Of a stretch of 64,000 nucleotides of DNA, positions 34,459 to 44,201 are shown piece by piece; position 1 is the stretch's first letter; each line of letters begins with the position of its first letter. Source of the stretch: Thermoguttaceae bacterium (GTDB lineage: Bacteria; Planctomycetota; Planctomycetia; Pirellulales; Thermoguttaceae); assembly GCA_029975295.1 (NCBI GenBank), contig JARKPK010000005.1, forward strand, positions 1 through 64,000, in the 5' to 3' direction. The notes beneath the pieces are model-generated. The model saw nothing but the letters and a program-made list of their open reading frames with translations. It was not told where the DNA came from and searched no databases. The position numbers and the translations under genes are program-made.

Positions 34459-36621
34459 ATGACCTTCGTCAACGCCTCGTTGCTCGCCGGCGCCGCCATG
34501 GTCGTTTTGCCGATCATCTTGCACCTGATCATGCGCAGGAAACCTCGGTTCTTCGAGTTCCCGGCTCTGCGGTGGGTGCAGCAACGGCACGAAACGAACC
34601 AACGGCGCCTGCGGCTGAGGCATCTGTTGCTGTTGATGCTCCGTGCGGCGGCCATCTGCCTGCTGGCGTTCGCGCTTTCCGGCCCAAGGGTGCGATTTGG
34701 GTCGGGCGTCGGAAGTCGGGAAGCGCCCGTGGCCGCGGTCCTCGTCTTCGACACCTCGCCTCGCATGCAATATCGGCAGGGCAACCAAACGCGACTGGAA
34801 GCCGCCCGCGAAATGGCCGTCTGGTTGCTCGGACAACTGCCGACCGACAGCCAAGTTGCCGTTGTGGACAGCCGAGGCGGCCCCGGCGCGTTTCATGCCG
34901 ACATCCTTACTGCCCGCCAGCGCATCGATCGATTAGAGACTGCGCCCGCGGCGCGTTCCTTGACGGAAACGGTCGAAGAAGCGGCGCAGTTGCTCAAGCA
35001 AAGCGAGCTCGATCGGAAAGAAGTGTACGTGTTCACCGATCAGACCCGGGCGGCTTGGCCGACCGCCGCGGCCTCGCGGATGCAGGCGCGGTTGGCCGAT
35101 CTCCGCGACGTGGGCATCTATCTAATCGACGTGGGCGTCGATCAGCCGACCAATTCGTTTCTCGGACTGCCGAGGCTCTCCGCCCAAGTGATGTCCACTA
35201 CCGGCTCGTTGGTCGTGTACACCGAAGTTGGCTTGGTCAGCCCAGCCGGCTCGGCCGAAACCCGTGCCGTCGAACTCTACCTTCTCGACGAACAGGGGCA
35301 GCCGCGCCGCGCCGGCGTGGAAACGGTTGAACTCAAGTCGGGCGAGACTCGGCAAGTGGAGTTTCGCGTCGGCAGCTTGCCGCTCGGCGTGCAACAAGGC
35401 GTGATTCGAGTGCTTGGGCAAGACGGCCTGCCGGCCGACGACGAACGGTTTTTTACCGTCTCGGTGCAAAAGCCATGGTCGTTGTTGCTCGTTGGGCCCG
35501 TGCCGGCCGACGAACACGCCTATTTTGTTCGCAACGCATTGGCGCCCGACACGGCCCGCCTGCGCGGGCAATCGCGATTTGTTTGCACTGTGCTCGACCA
35601 ACGCCGACTTGTCGAGCATGACTTGAAACCCTATTCGTCCGTGTGGCTGCTCGATCCGTCGCCTCTCGACCCGGCAGCGTGGAAGAACCTGGCCGATTTC
35701 GCCTCAGAGGGCAGGGGAGTGGGCATTTTCCTCGGAAGGAACGTCGGGCGAGTTGATTCCTTCGCGGGCACTGCCGCGCTGGAGTTGCTTCCCGGAAAGC
35801 CTTCGCTTCAAGCGCGCCGGCCCGACGGGGATTTCTACCTCGCCCCGCGCGACTACGAACACCCCGTTCTCGCGGTCTTTCGTCCGGTGGCCGGCTCCGT
35901 TCCATGGCAGGCGTTTCCGGTTTTCCGTTTCTGGCAGTTCGAGGAACTTGCGCCCAATGCGACGGTGATCCTCGCCGGGAATGACGGCAGCCCGTTGCTC
36001 TACGAACGACCGCTCGGCGCGGGCCGAGTTCTGACCCTAGCCACCCCGTTGTCCGATCGGCCCGACGCAAAGGCCTGGAATCTTCTGCCCGTGGGCGTCA
36101 TCGACAACGCCGCCCCGTTCGTCATGCTCTGTCATCAAATGGCTGAGTATCTCGTGGGGGCCACGGACGAACTGTTCAACTACACCTGCGGCCAAACAGC
36201 CGTTTTGAACCTCGGGCCGGCGGCGCAGCCGCGGCGCGGTTTTTTGCTGATTGCGCCGGGCGACCTGAGGATGCCGCTCTCCGGTGATCCTTCTGGCGGT
36301 CGCATCGCCGTTTCGGCCACGGAGCAGCCGGGCAACTATCGCGTCGTCGCCGGTGGCAGCGATGATGCAGTGGAACTCGGATTCAGTGCGAACATCGCGT
36401 CGGAACAGACCGAACTGGACCGCGCCACAATCGATGAAATTCGGGAGGTTTTCGGACCATTCTCTTTTCGCCCACCCGCACGTTCGCGAGAACAGCTCGA
36501 ACGCGAGGTCAGCAGCAACCGGGTGGGGCGCGAGCTTTTCGGGCTGATCTTGGTGGTTCTGGCTGCTGTCCTGGCGGCCGAGTATCTCACGGCCAACCGG
36601 TTCTACCGCGACGCCGAGTAG
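34459..36621 (+). CDS. BatA/VWA-type membrane protein
   Basis: About 720 residues from the ATG at 34459 (GAGGGAG 8 nt upstream). The N-terminal BatA domain has two membrane helices (MVVLPIILHLIMRRKPRFFEFPALRW, then LLLLMLRAAAICLLAFALSGP). A VWA-like domain follows with DTSPRMQY, a degenerate MIDAS in which the second Ser is Pro-Arg. The middle is a class-I-amidotransferase-like region (residues 330-560), and a final helix near residue 700 anchors the C-terminus. This is the third partner in the MoxR cluster, likely with its bulk in the periplasm. Confidence 0.87.
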   Translation: MTFVNASLLAGAAMVVLPIILHLIMRRKPRFFEFPALRWVQQRHETNQRRLRLRHLLLLMLRAAAICLLAFALSGPRVRFGSGVGSREAPVAAVLVFDTSPRMQYRQGNQTRLEAAREMAVWLLGQLPTDSQVAVVDSRGGPGAFHADILTARQRIDRLETAPAARSLTETVEEAAQLLKQSELDRKEVYVFTDQTRAAWPTAAASRMQARLADLRDVGIYLIDVGVDQPTNSFLGLPRLSAQVMSTTGSLVVYTEVGLVSPAGSAETRAVELYLLDEQGQPRRAGVETVELKSGETRQVEFRVGSLPLGVQQGVIRVLGQDGLPADDERFFTVSVQKPWSLLLVGPVPADEHAYFVRNALAPDTARLRGQSRFVCTVLDQRRLVEHDLKPYSSVWLLDPSPLDPAAWKNLADFASEGRGVGIFLGRNVGRVDSFAGTAALELLPGKPSLQARRPDGDFYLAPRDYEHPVLAVFRPVAGSVPWQAFPVFRFWQFEELAPNATVILAGNDGSPLLYERPLGAGRVLTLATPLSDRPDAKAWNLLPVGVIDNAAPFVMLCHQMAEYLVGATDELFNYTCGQTAVLNLGPAAQPRRGFLLIAPGDLRMPLSGDPSGGRIAVSATEQPGNYRVVAGGSDDAVELGFSANIASEQTELDRATIDEIREVFGPFSFRPPARSREQLEREVSSNRVGRELFGLILVVLAAVLAAEYLTANRFYRDAE

Positions 36622-36795
36622 CGGCCAGCCCCGGCAACGAATCGCGGCATTGCCGAAAGCACGGCGGAAAGCACGGTCGAACGGCCCCGGAGCCGCCCGA
36701 TCGCTTGCCATCGGCAGGCCTGGCGTCCAATCGGCTGCGCAACTCTTTCGTATGGCCGGTTGACGAAACGCTCCCGGCCACGCAGAATCACTAAT

Positions 36796-38019
36796 ATGAC
36801 GAAGAACCGGCATCTAGGCATTTGGTTGATTGGCGCGAAGGGCGGTGTTGCATCGACGGCAATCGCCGGACTCTTGGCAATGCAGCGGGGCCTGACGCCT
36901 GAAGTCGGCTTGATTTCAGGAGTTAAGCCGTTCGCCCAGCTTCCCTGGGCTCGATGGGACGAAATTGTCGTCGGTGGACACGAAATCCGCTCGCTGCGGC
37001 TAACGCAGGCAGTCGCGGAATTGGTGGACCAATCTCACACGTTGGATCGTCGCGTTTTCGATGCCATCTCCGGTCCGCTGGAGGAAATCGACCGGGAGAT
37101 CTGCCCCGGTACTGTCTTCAATGGCAACCCGACGGTGCGCAAGCTTGCTTCGCTCGGCCTGCCCAACGGCGAGACACCGGCCCAGGCGATTGAACGTTTG
37201 GCCGACGACCTCAGGCAGTTCATCCAACGCCACGGTGTTCGACACCTTGTCGTCGTCAACGTCGCTTCCACCGAACCGCCCATCAGCGCCGACCTCCCGC
37301 CACGATGGACCGATCTGCGATCGCTGCTGGACAGTCCCGGCTGCCCGTTGCCGGCCAGTTCCTTGTATGCAATCGCGGCATTCACGGCCGGCGCCTCGTA
37401 CATCAACTTCACGCCTTCATTGGGCGCAAGCCTACCTGCGCTCGACGAGTTATGCTCGGAGCAGGGCTCTCGTCACTATGGTTGCGACGGCAAGACCGGC
37501 GAAACACTGATGAAGAGCGTTTTGGCCCCGATGTTCGCGCGGCGCAATCTCGAAGTTCTCAGTTGGGTGGGCCACAACATCTTCGGCAACACGGACGGAA
37601 TCGTATTGGCAGACCCGTCCAACAAACAAAGCAAAATCGCCAGCAAGGATCACCTGATCGGAGACATCCTCGGTTACAAGCCGCAAACTCATGTCTCCAT
37701 CGAATACATTGCCAGCCTCGGCGATTGGAAGACTGCTTGGGACCACATTCATTTCCGCGGGTTTTTGGGCGTTCCCATGACCCTGCAATTCATCTGGCAA
37801 GGGTGCGATTCCGTGCTTGCTGCTCCCTTGGTCCTCGACCTGGCCCGCTTGGCCGATTTGGCACAGCGCTGTGGGCAGATCGGCCGGATGAGTTTCATGG
37901 CGCCGTACTTTAAGAGCCCGTTGGGCGTGCAAGAACAGGCGTTCGACCGGCAATTCCAGATGCTTGAACAATGGGCTTCGGAGGCCAAAGCGAGCCTCGC
38001 CCGGGCCGACGCACGATGA
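36796..38019 (+). CDS. Inositol-3-phosphate synthase family protein
   Basis: 407 residues from the ATG at 36796. GIWLIGAKGGVASTAIAGL is the NAD-binding start. The family core GKTGETLMKSVLAPMFARRNLEVLSWVGHNIFGNTDG and DHVSIEYIASLGDWKTAWDHIHF-like segment are those of myo-inositol-1-phosphate synthase (Ino1), which converts glucose 6-phosphate to inositol phosphate. The presence of SNKQSKIASKDH supports an active enzyme. Product may feed lipid or solute synthesis. No other inositol gene is adjacent. Confidence 0.9.
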   Translation: MTKNRHLGIWLIGAKGGVASTAIAGLLAMQRGLTPEVGLISGVKPFAQLPWARWDEIVVGGHEIRSLRLTQAVAELVDQSHTLDRRVFDAISGPLEEIDREICPGTVFNGNPTVRKLASLGLPNGETPAQAIERLADDLRQFIQRHGVRHLVVVNVASTEPPISADLPPRWTDLRSLLDSPGCPLPASSLYAIAAFTAGASYINFTPSLGASLPALDELCSEQGSRHYGCDGKTGETLMKSVLAPMFARRNLEVLSWVGHNIFGNTDGIVLADPSNKQSKIASKDHLIGDILGYKPQTHVSIEYIASLGDWKTAWDHIHFRGFLGVPMTLQFIWQGCDSVLAAPLVLDLARLADLAQRCGQIGRMSFMAPYFKSPLGVQEQAFDRQFQMLEQWASEAKASLARADAR

Positions 38020-38068
38020 TCGGCCTCGACTTCTCGCCCTTAGAAAACAACAAAGGATGTAAGAACGA

Positions 38069-40219
38069 ATGGATGACGAACGCCGTTCCCAAACGGATTC
38101 GGACAAGAGAGACCAACAACCGCCGCGATCGTCGGGTCGCCGCAGGCGGCGCGATACGAAACAGCCCTCGGCAGGCCCGCTAGCTGAGGGACGCAGCGAG
38201 CAATCGCCTTCGACTGGGCCGAATCGTTCGGCCCGAACCGATTCGGGCGAACGGCGCTCGGGTTCGCAACCGCAAGGCGCCAGGCCGAAGTCTTCGGTCG
38301 AACAGGGCAAGTCTGACTCCGCCTCGCAACAGGCGCGTGGCGAGAATCGCCCAAAATCGCCCAACCGATCGCGGCGAACACCTGAGGGCCGAGCCGAAGG
38401 AGGCGCGAGAGCGGCCGCCCCGCCTCGCCCGTCTCGGCCGCAAGCAGGCCCCGCGGCCAACATGCCAGTGCCCCGTGGTTACTTAGCCGCTGCGTTCGAC
38501 GAGTCGGAGGATCTCGCCGAGGACGATTTGGCCGAACCAGCCGCGCCGCCGGCGACGAAAAAGGCCGCTAAGGCGAAAGCAAGCGAACAGTCGCCTCGGC
38601 AAGAAGAAAAACCGAGAAGCGACGAATCCGCTTCTCAAGACGACCGCCGCGGAAGGCGACGAAAAAGAAAGCCGCGTAACGGCCGAGCCGGCCAAAACGC
38701 CCCTCAGTCAAAAACGGTCGAAGACGGCCCGCGCGAGAGCGCAGCCGTTTCCGGCCCAGACACACCGGCAAGAGAGCGAGGGGCTACGGCCCAGCAACCA
38801 CTGGGCGGTAGCGACGACCAAGGCTCGCGCGGCCCGGCGGCCAAAGGAGAACGTCGCCCCGCGGGTAAACGCGCGGAACCCAAACGGGCGACGATTGCGA
38901 CGAAAACAGAGGGTGATGAGCTGCCGCGTTCGGAGGAACCCTCGGCTCTAGCAAAGGCCCCGCGCCCAACAAGGGTGCGTCCGGCCGCCGGAGCCTTTGC
39001 GGCCATGGGCCTTTCGGACGACCTGCTGGAGGCCCTTTTCAAGGCCGACTACCTAGAGCCGACGCCGGTGCAAGCTGGGCTCATTCCCCGCGCCTTGGCC
39101 GGCGCCGACGTGATGGGGCAGGCCCGAACCGGAACGGGCAAGACGGCAGCCTTCGCCATTCCCATTCTTCAGCGCGTCGCTGCCGGCAAGGCAGGCGCGC
39201 AGCCCAGGGCGTTGGCGTTGGTTCCCACCCGCGAGCTGGCGGTTCAAGTCCGCGACGAATGCCAAAAACTCGCTCTGTTCAGCGAGCACCGAGTCGCGGC
39301 GGTGTACGGAGGAAAACCCATCCGCCAGCAGGCCGATCAATTGCGGCGCGGTGTCGATGTTCTGATTGGAACGCCGGGGCGGGTGATCGACATGATCAAT
39401 CGCGGATTGCTCGGCCTGGGGGATTTGCAAGTGGTCGTGCTCGACGAGGCCGATCGAATGCTCGACATCGGATTTCGTCCCGACATCGAGCGGATTCTGC
39501 GCCGATGCCCGTCGGAGCGTCAGACCTTGCTGCTGAGCGCCACGATCCCGCCGCCGGTCAAGCGATTGGCCGAACGCTACATGCGCTCGCCCGAGGTTCT
39601 CGACTTCTCGGCGGGCGACGTGGCCGTCGAAACCATAGAGCAGTTCTATTTCACGGTCGATCCCGAGCGGAAGTTCGACCTATTGATCAAACTCATCGAG
39701 CGCGAGCAGCCGCGGCAGGCGATTGTGTTTGTGCGAACACGCCGCGGCGCCGATCGGCTCTTCCGCAAGCTCAGCCCGTTGTTCGAGGCGGTTGACGCCA
39801 TTCATGGAGATTTGGCCCAAAGCGCCCGCGATCGCGTCATGCGACGGTTCCGCGAAGGGAAGTCAAAAATCCTGGTGGCCACCGACGTGGTGGGCCGGGG
39901 GATCGACGTGAGCGGGATTTCGCATATCATCAATTTCGACGTGCCGCAATTCTGCGACGATTACGTCCACCGGGTGGGCCGCACCGGCCGAATGGGGCGC
40001 GAGGGCGTTGCGTTCACCTTTGTCACCCCCGAAGAAGGAAACGAACTGACCCGCATTGAAATGCGCATCAATCGCCTGTTGAAGCGGGATGAGATTTCGG
40101 GCTTCGTCGCTTTGGAGAAACCTCAGCCGACCGAGCAACTCGACGAACCCAGCGATGGCCCCGAGCCGTCGAAGGCGGTGTTCGGCCGCCCGTCGAAGCG
40201 ATATCGTCGCGCTTTGTGA
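38069..40219 (+). CDS. DEAD-box RNA helicase with long basic disordered N-terminus
   Basis: 716 residues. The first 310 or so are low complexity (Arg, Ser, Pro, Gln, Ala, Glu) with no fold, followed by a compact helicase core. Motifs: Q-motif FKADYLEPTPVQ, Walker A ARTGTGKT, VLDEADRMLD, LLSATIP, ATDVVGRGIDVSG and HRVGRTGRMGR. It lacks the C-terminal RNA-binding tail typical of DeaD. RNA unwinding in ribosome assembly or mRNA turnover is likely (family knowledge). The start follows the inositol synthase stop by 49 nt. Confidence 0.94.
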   Translation: MDDERRSQTDSDKRDQQPPRSSGRRRRRDTKQPSAGPLAEGRSEQSPSTGPNRSARTDSGERRSGSQPQGARPKSSVEQGKSDSASQQARGENRPKSPNRSRRTPEGRAEGGARAAAPPRPSRPQAGPAANMPVPRGYLAAAFDESEDLAEDDLAEPAAPPATKKAAKAKASEQSPRQEEKPRSDESASQDDRRGRRRKRKPRNGRAGQNAPQSKTVEDGPRESAAVSGPDTPARERGATAQQPLGGSDDQGSRGPAAKGERRPAGKRAEPKRATIATKTEGDELPRSEEPSALAKAPRPTRVRPAAGAFAAMGLSDDLLEALFKADYLEPTPVQAGLIPRALAGADVMGQARTGTGKTAAFAIPILQRVAAGKAGAQPRALALVPTRELAVQVRDECQKLALFSEHRVAAVYGGKPIRQQADQLRRGVDVLIGTPGRVIDMINRGLLGLGDLQVVVLDEADRMLDIGFRPDIERILRRCPSERQTLLLSATIPPPVKRLAERYMRSPEVLDFSAGDVAVETIEQFYFTVDPERKFDLLIKLIEREQPRQAIVFVRTRRGADRLFRKLSPLFEAVDAIHGDLAQSARDRVMRRFREGKSKILVATDVVGRGIDVSGISHIINFDVPQFCDDYVHRVGRTGRMGREGVAFTFVTPEEGNELTRIEMRINRLLKRDEISGFVALEKPQPTEQLDEPSDGPEPSKAVFGRPSKRYRRAL

Positions 40220-40524
40220 ACGCGCCTGACCGGGAACCGACCTCGCGACAACTCACCGCCTCGCCGCCGCGAAATCGGCTTTGGGCCTGACGCTGCGGCA
40301 ACCCACAGCCCACTCATTTCCCCTGCTTTGGCGGTCGGAAGAACAGCTCGCCACATGCGACAAAGATCGGGCCGGAGCCCCCTATTTGCCCAAAGTCGCG
40401 CAACGGGTCAACTGTCGGCCGCCCAAACCGCCCTGCGCGGATTCGTTGGACCCATGACCTCTGTTCGGCCGAACAGACTAGAGGGGACAGCATCAGTGAC
40501 TTCGGATCGCCAGGGAGGGCGGCC
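40220..40524. other. Intergenic, nothing recognised
   Basis: 305 bases between the helicase and the methyltransferase-like gene. No hairpin with a T-run, no promoter of note and no supported frame were seen. The ribosome site GGGAGG for the next gene is at its right end. Confidence 0.4.
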
Positions 40525-41082
40525 TTGTCTATCGCTTCTCGGCTCAAGCTTTTCCATCTCTTGCATTTTTCGCAGCCTTCCAGCGAGCGTTTGATCTACC
40601 AAATCGCCTGCGAGAATCGCTGCCGACGCATTCTGGAAGTTGGGCTCGATGGCGCCCGACGAGCCCAGCGGTTGCTACAGGCAACTGACTATCGGCAAGA
40701 GACTAAGGGCGTCGATGATCGCCCGCCGATCGAGTACATCGGCATTGATCTGTTCGAGGCGGGTAACGGCCCATCGCTAAAGGACGTCTATCGCCTTCTG
40801 CGTTCAGGCGGCGCCAAGGTTCGGCTGCTGCCGGGCGAACCACTCGGCACTCTTGCGCGGTGGTCGAACGAGATCGGCCCAGTCGACTTGCTGCTTCTTT
40901 CGAACTCGGGCGGCTGGCAGCAATCGCCTCGCTTCTGGTACTTCGTGCCGCGTCTGATGTCTGAGACGAGCATTCTGCTCGTCGAACACCGTGACGGCAG
41001 CGCGAAGGCCCAATGGGAACGGCTCGGGCATCTGCAACTCGATCGGCTGAAGAAGAACGCCGACCTTCGAAAGGCTGCCTAA
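40525..41082 (+). CDS. Methyltransferase-like protein of unknown substrate
   Basis: 185 residues starting at a TTG with GGGAGG about 7 nt upstream. The sequence has a Rossmann-like start (RRILEVGLDGARRAQRLL) and an acidic turn (YIGIDLFEAG), which fit a class I SAM-dependent methyltransferase, followed by LLLLSNSGGWQQSPRFWYFVPRLM. The GxGxG loop is degenerate (VGLDG). No closer family was recognised. It is cytosolic with no signal. Convergent with the following minus-strand gene. Confidence 0.7.
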   Translation: MSIASRLKLFHLLHFSQPSSERLIYQIACENRCRRILEVGLDGARRAQRLLQATDYRQETKGVDDRPPIEYIGIDLFEAGNGPSLKDVYRLLRSGGAKVRLLPGEPLGTLARWSNEIGPVDLLLLSNSGGWQQSPRFWYFVPRLMSETSILLVEHRDGSAKAQWERLGHLQLDRLKKNADLRKAA

Positions 41083-41173
41083 CCCGATTCCAGCGCACCA
41101 AGCGGATGCGACCAGTTCGCCGACGAAGCGCGCAATCAGGCGTTAGACGCGACCGGCCGACCGCCGGCCCGCG

Positions 41174-42331
41174 CTATCGCCCACCCTGCATTTCCGCAAG
41201 TACTTTGCGAAAAGCCGTTTCGAGTTTTTCCGCAGTGGCCATCGACACCGGCTTTGTCATCGCCGGCTGCGCCGCCTCGGGAAGGAATCGCAGAGTCACG
41301 CCGGTCGGAAGTTCTTTCCCGGCGAACGCCTGACTCGACGGTATGCCCGCGGTGATCTTCGAGCCATCCACATGCAAGGCGGTTACACTCACCAGATTTG
41401 GCTGGATCAAGATCGGCTCGCTCCCTAACCGCAGATACTCGCCGGCCGAACCCAACTCAATGCGCCAGACGATCGTGGCAAGCCCGCCGGTGTGCGGCTC
41501 GACCAAGAACAGGTACCGAAAGAGCGTTTCGCGGTTCTGACCGTCGATGTGGAGCAACGTCGGGGTATCGACAATCGCCATCGAGCGACTGCGGTAGGCA
41601 ACAACCATCTTGTCCAGCCGTTGCTCGGCGTAACTGAGAACAATCGACTTGATCGGCCCCAACTCCGCGCCAAGCTTCTTGTAGGTTGCACTGGAGATGA
41701 TGACGTCGTTGGCGCCAATCCGTGTGCCGAGTCCGATGGCAACTTGGTCGAACCCCCAAACGCCTTCATCGTCGCGAACGACTCGGGCCGTCATGGCGTA
41801 GAAGATGAACTCGGCCAACTCACGGGCGAACTCGGGCAACGAATCGATGGCCCCAGAAGCCAGGCGAGAGCGCGATTTGAAGATCAAGTGCGACCAGCCC
41901 GCTGGCGGCGCATCACCAATCACCACTCCGGGCTCAATTCGCGGCAGAGGCACTGCGGGAAAAGGCCGCGACGGGTCGCTCGCCGCCGACGCCCCGCTGC
42001 CCGACATCGCTGAGCCCGGCACGTCGCCGACAGGCGAATTGATCGTTGCCGACGGAGCATCAGCACCATTGCTCCGCTGGCGGTACACCGAAGCGATGCT
42101 CAGCAGCGATACGGCCACCGCGCAAAGCAGCAACACCTTGATAGGACGCAATTTCCACCTCTTTCGAAAACCGAATCCGTTCGCCGACCCATCACGGTCG
42201 GGCGTCCTTCGAGCCTCCGTGCCATCGATCGAAAGAGCATCTCGATTGGGTTCCAATTCTAGCGTCTGAGCCTCCGTAGCGGAAGAACGATTCCACGCAA
42301 GAGAACCGCCCTGGTCTTCGCCGATCGCCAT
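41174..42331 (-). CDS. Single-pass membrane protein of unknown function
   Basis: About 385 residues from the ATG at 42331 (AGGA 8 nt upstream). After a charged cytosolic segment of about 60 residues comes one membrane helix (IKVLLLCAVAVSLLSIASV), then a Ser/Pro/Gly-rich linker and a globular domain of about 250 residues. The latter contains FIFYAMTARVVRDDEGVWGFDQVAIGLG-like and IVLSYAEQRLDKMVVAYRSRSMA-like segments, which I cannot place in a named family. The C-terminus ends in a charged helix. Likely planctomycete-specific. The FG-GAP gene lies 73 nt upstream on the same strand, so they may be co-transcribed. Confidence 0.7.
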   Translation of the reverse strand: MAIGEDQGGSLAWNRSSATEAQTLELEPNRDALSIDGTEARRTPDRDGSANGFGFRKRWKLRPIKVLLLCAVAVSLLSIASVYRQRSNGADAPSATINSPVGDVPGSAMSGSGASAASDPSRPFPAVPLPRIEPGVVIGDAPPAGWSHLIFKSRSRLASGAIDSLPEFARELAEFIFYAMTARVVRDDEGVWGFDQVAIGLGTRIGANDVIISSATYKKLGAELGPIKSIVLSYAEQRLDKMVVAYRSRSMAIVDTPTLLHIDGQNRETLFRYLFLVEPHTGGLATIVWRIELGSAGEYLRLGSEPILIQPNLVSVTALHVDGSKITAGIPSSQAFAGKELPTGVTLRFLPEAAQPAMTKPVSMATAEKLETAFRKVLAEMQGGR

Positions 42332-42404
42332 AAGTTGCATCCTAACAATAGTTTCGGCGAGCATCGCCCAAATCGCCGCGAGCAATGGCATCGGGAGGAA
42401 TCGT

Positions 42405-43706
42405 TCACCGAACGCTCAAATGAACGAAAATCCCCTTCTTGTTCCCAACGACAACATCCGGAATCTGATCGCCATTGAGGTCCGCCGCCGTCACTTGGGT
42501 GCCAACGCCCGAGTCGTCGTCGATCAGGTGGGGAATGAATTTCGCCCCCTTCTGAGCATCGCGTTTCAACTCGAACCAAACCACTACTGCCGGAGCATCC
42601 GGCTCAACATCGCCCTTGGGGCCGTGAGCCCAAAACCGTTTGCCGGTTACAAAGTCGGTCAGGCCGTCGCCATTAAAGTCGGCCACGTCGAACGCATGCA
42701 ACTGGCTGACCCTCAGTTGCGAGCTATTAAGATCGGGCTTGATCGGCAATATCTCGTGCTGTTCCCAGTCGATCGAGCCGTCGGCCTTGCTGATCTGCCG
42801 ATACCACACCAAACCGTAAAGGTGGCAATGCCAAGAGGTGATCACATCGTTTCGACCGTCCCCATCAACGTCGTAAACCAGCATCTGCGCTGCGGCGTCG
42901 GCAAATTTGAACGGATGAAACGCCCAGGGAGTGCTCGGAGCCACTTTCTCGGGCTGCTTCCACCAGCCGATCGACTCGACCAGATCGACTCGACCGTCAC
43001 CGTCAATGTCACCGTATCCGACCCCATGCGTGTACTTGTGATACCGCTTGTTTTGCGGCGAGACGGCCTGGAACTTCCAAGGTTGACCGGGCTGGGCCGT
43101 GTCAAACACGCTGTAGCCAAGGAATCCATCACGATTGAAAATTAGATCGGGCTGTTTGTCGCCCGTCACGTCGCCCCACATCGGCGATTCATTGCCCACA
43201 TTCGGATCAGCCAAGTGCTTGGTCCACATCGCTTCCTGCCCCTTCGGGTTTTCGAACCAGAAGCATTCGCGTCCCGGATGGGGCATGATAACGATGTCTG
43301 TCCAGCCGTCGGCGTTGAAATCGGCTGAGTAAACCAAAAAGTTTTCCGAATATGATTTCGGGTCGTAGGCCTTCGGCTCGTAGATCACGTGCTTCTTTTG
43401 AAAGTCGGGGCCCTCGAACCAGAACGGCCCCGAAACGATGTCCAACTTCCCGTCGCGGTTGAAATCGCCGTAGTACGCGCCTTCCGAGAAGAACTGATCG
43501 GAAAGCACCAATTTCCGATACTTGATCTGATCTGGCTCGGCGCACCACGCCGAAGCTCCGACCGCCGCAAAACAGGCGGATACGACAAGCAAAGCGGCCG
43601 CCGTCGCAGCGAAGCGGCCGATTGCGTGTTTCGTCCGACGGAATCGCTTCTCATTCTCCGCGGTTTCATTCTGAAACACCCCAACCATCCAGCAGCAAGT
43701 CCTCAT
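42405..43706 (-). CDS. Exported FG-GAP/VCBS repeat protein
   Basis: 433 residues from the ATG at 43706, chosen because GGGAGG is 6 nt upstream. A basic start and hydrophobic leader (RFAATAAALLVVSACFAAVGASA) form a signal peptide, with cleavage near WCAEPDQ. The mature part is a beta-propeller with seven calcium-binding loops such as DFNRDGKLDIVSG, DFNADGWTDIVIM, DIDGDGRVDLVES and DLNGDQIPDVVVG. Such proteins bind surfaces or ligands outside the cell in planctomycetes; the exact role is unknown. Copy B of the dispersed repeat lies within its first codons. Confidence 0.92.
   Translation of the reverse strand: MRTCCWMVGVFQNETAENEKRFRRTKHAIGRFAATAAALLVVSACFAAVGASAWCAEPDQIKYRKLVLSDQFFSEGAYYGDFNRDGKLDIVSGPFWFEGPDFQKKHVIYEPKAYDPKSYSENFLVYSADFNADGWTDIVIMPHPGRECFWFENPKGQEAMWTKHLADPNVGNESPMWGDVTGDKQPDLIFNRDGFLGYSVFDTAQPGQPWKFQAVSPQNKRYHKYTHGVGYGDIDGDGRVDLVESIGWWKQPEKVAPSTPWAFHPFKFADAAAQMLVYDVDGDGRNDVITSWHCHLYGLVWYRQISKADGSIDWEQHEILPIKPDLNSSQLRVSQLHAFDVADFNGDGLTDFVTGKRFWAHGPKGDVEPDAPAVVVWFELKRDAQKGAKFIPHLIDDDSGVGTQVTAADLNGDQIPDVVVGNKKGIFVHLSVR
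43607..43676. repeat. Dispersed repeat, copy B
   Basis: On the plus strand it reads GCGAAGCGGCCGATTGCGTG, with a TTCTCCGCGGTTTCATTC block 49 nt after the first base. It overlaps the coding sequence for the signal-peptide region of the FG-GAP protein. Compare copies A (12133-12200) and C (16405-16466). Confidence 0.5.
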
Positions 43707-44201
43707 CGCCATCCTCCCGAATCGAAGATGCAAGTGAACCTCGGTTGCCCAACCGTTCTCGATCAAAGCGCCGAAACGTCGCCGCCCGACGAAGCAACGC
43801 GGGCGTTCCTGTAAAGCGCATGTTCCTAGTCTATCCTCGTGGCGGGCCACTGAACAGCATTGGAAACAACCGGAAGGATCGTAACCGGCGAATCCGGCGA
43901 GCGAACGGCCGAAAATCGCCTCGGCCGCCGATTGGTCTTGTGCAGATCGAATCGGACGATCCGCCGCTCGGCATCGGGCCGCCGTCCTTTTCTTTCGCCA
44001 AGCCGTACGGCAGAATGGAGTTGTTGTCCGGCTCATAGGTTTCCACCGAACGTTCTTCCCCGACCCTGGCGGCAACGGCCGGACTTCCGAACAAGACAAC
44101 AATCGGGAACCGGCGCGAGCCCAAGGCAACGCCACCTGTTTTCTGCGGCGAACTGACGACCTAACCGACCGGCTGCCGATAATTGATTATTGGTGTTGAC
44201 C
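43707..44201. other. Divergent intergenic region, nothing recognised
   Basis: 495 bases between the divergently oriented FG-GAP and STN-domain genes. It should hold both promoters, but no convincing -35/-10 pair or operator was identified. The minus-strand open frame through it is a continuation of the FG-GAP frame without support. Confidence 0.4.
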
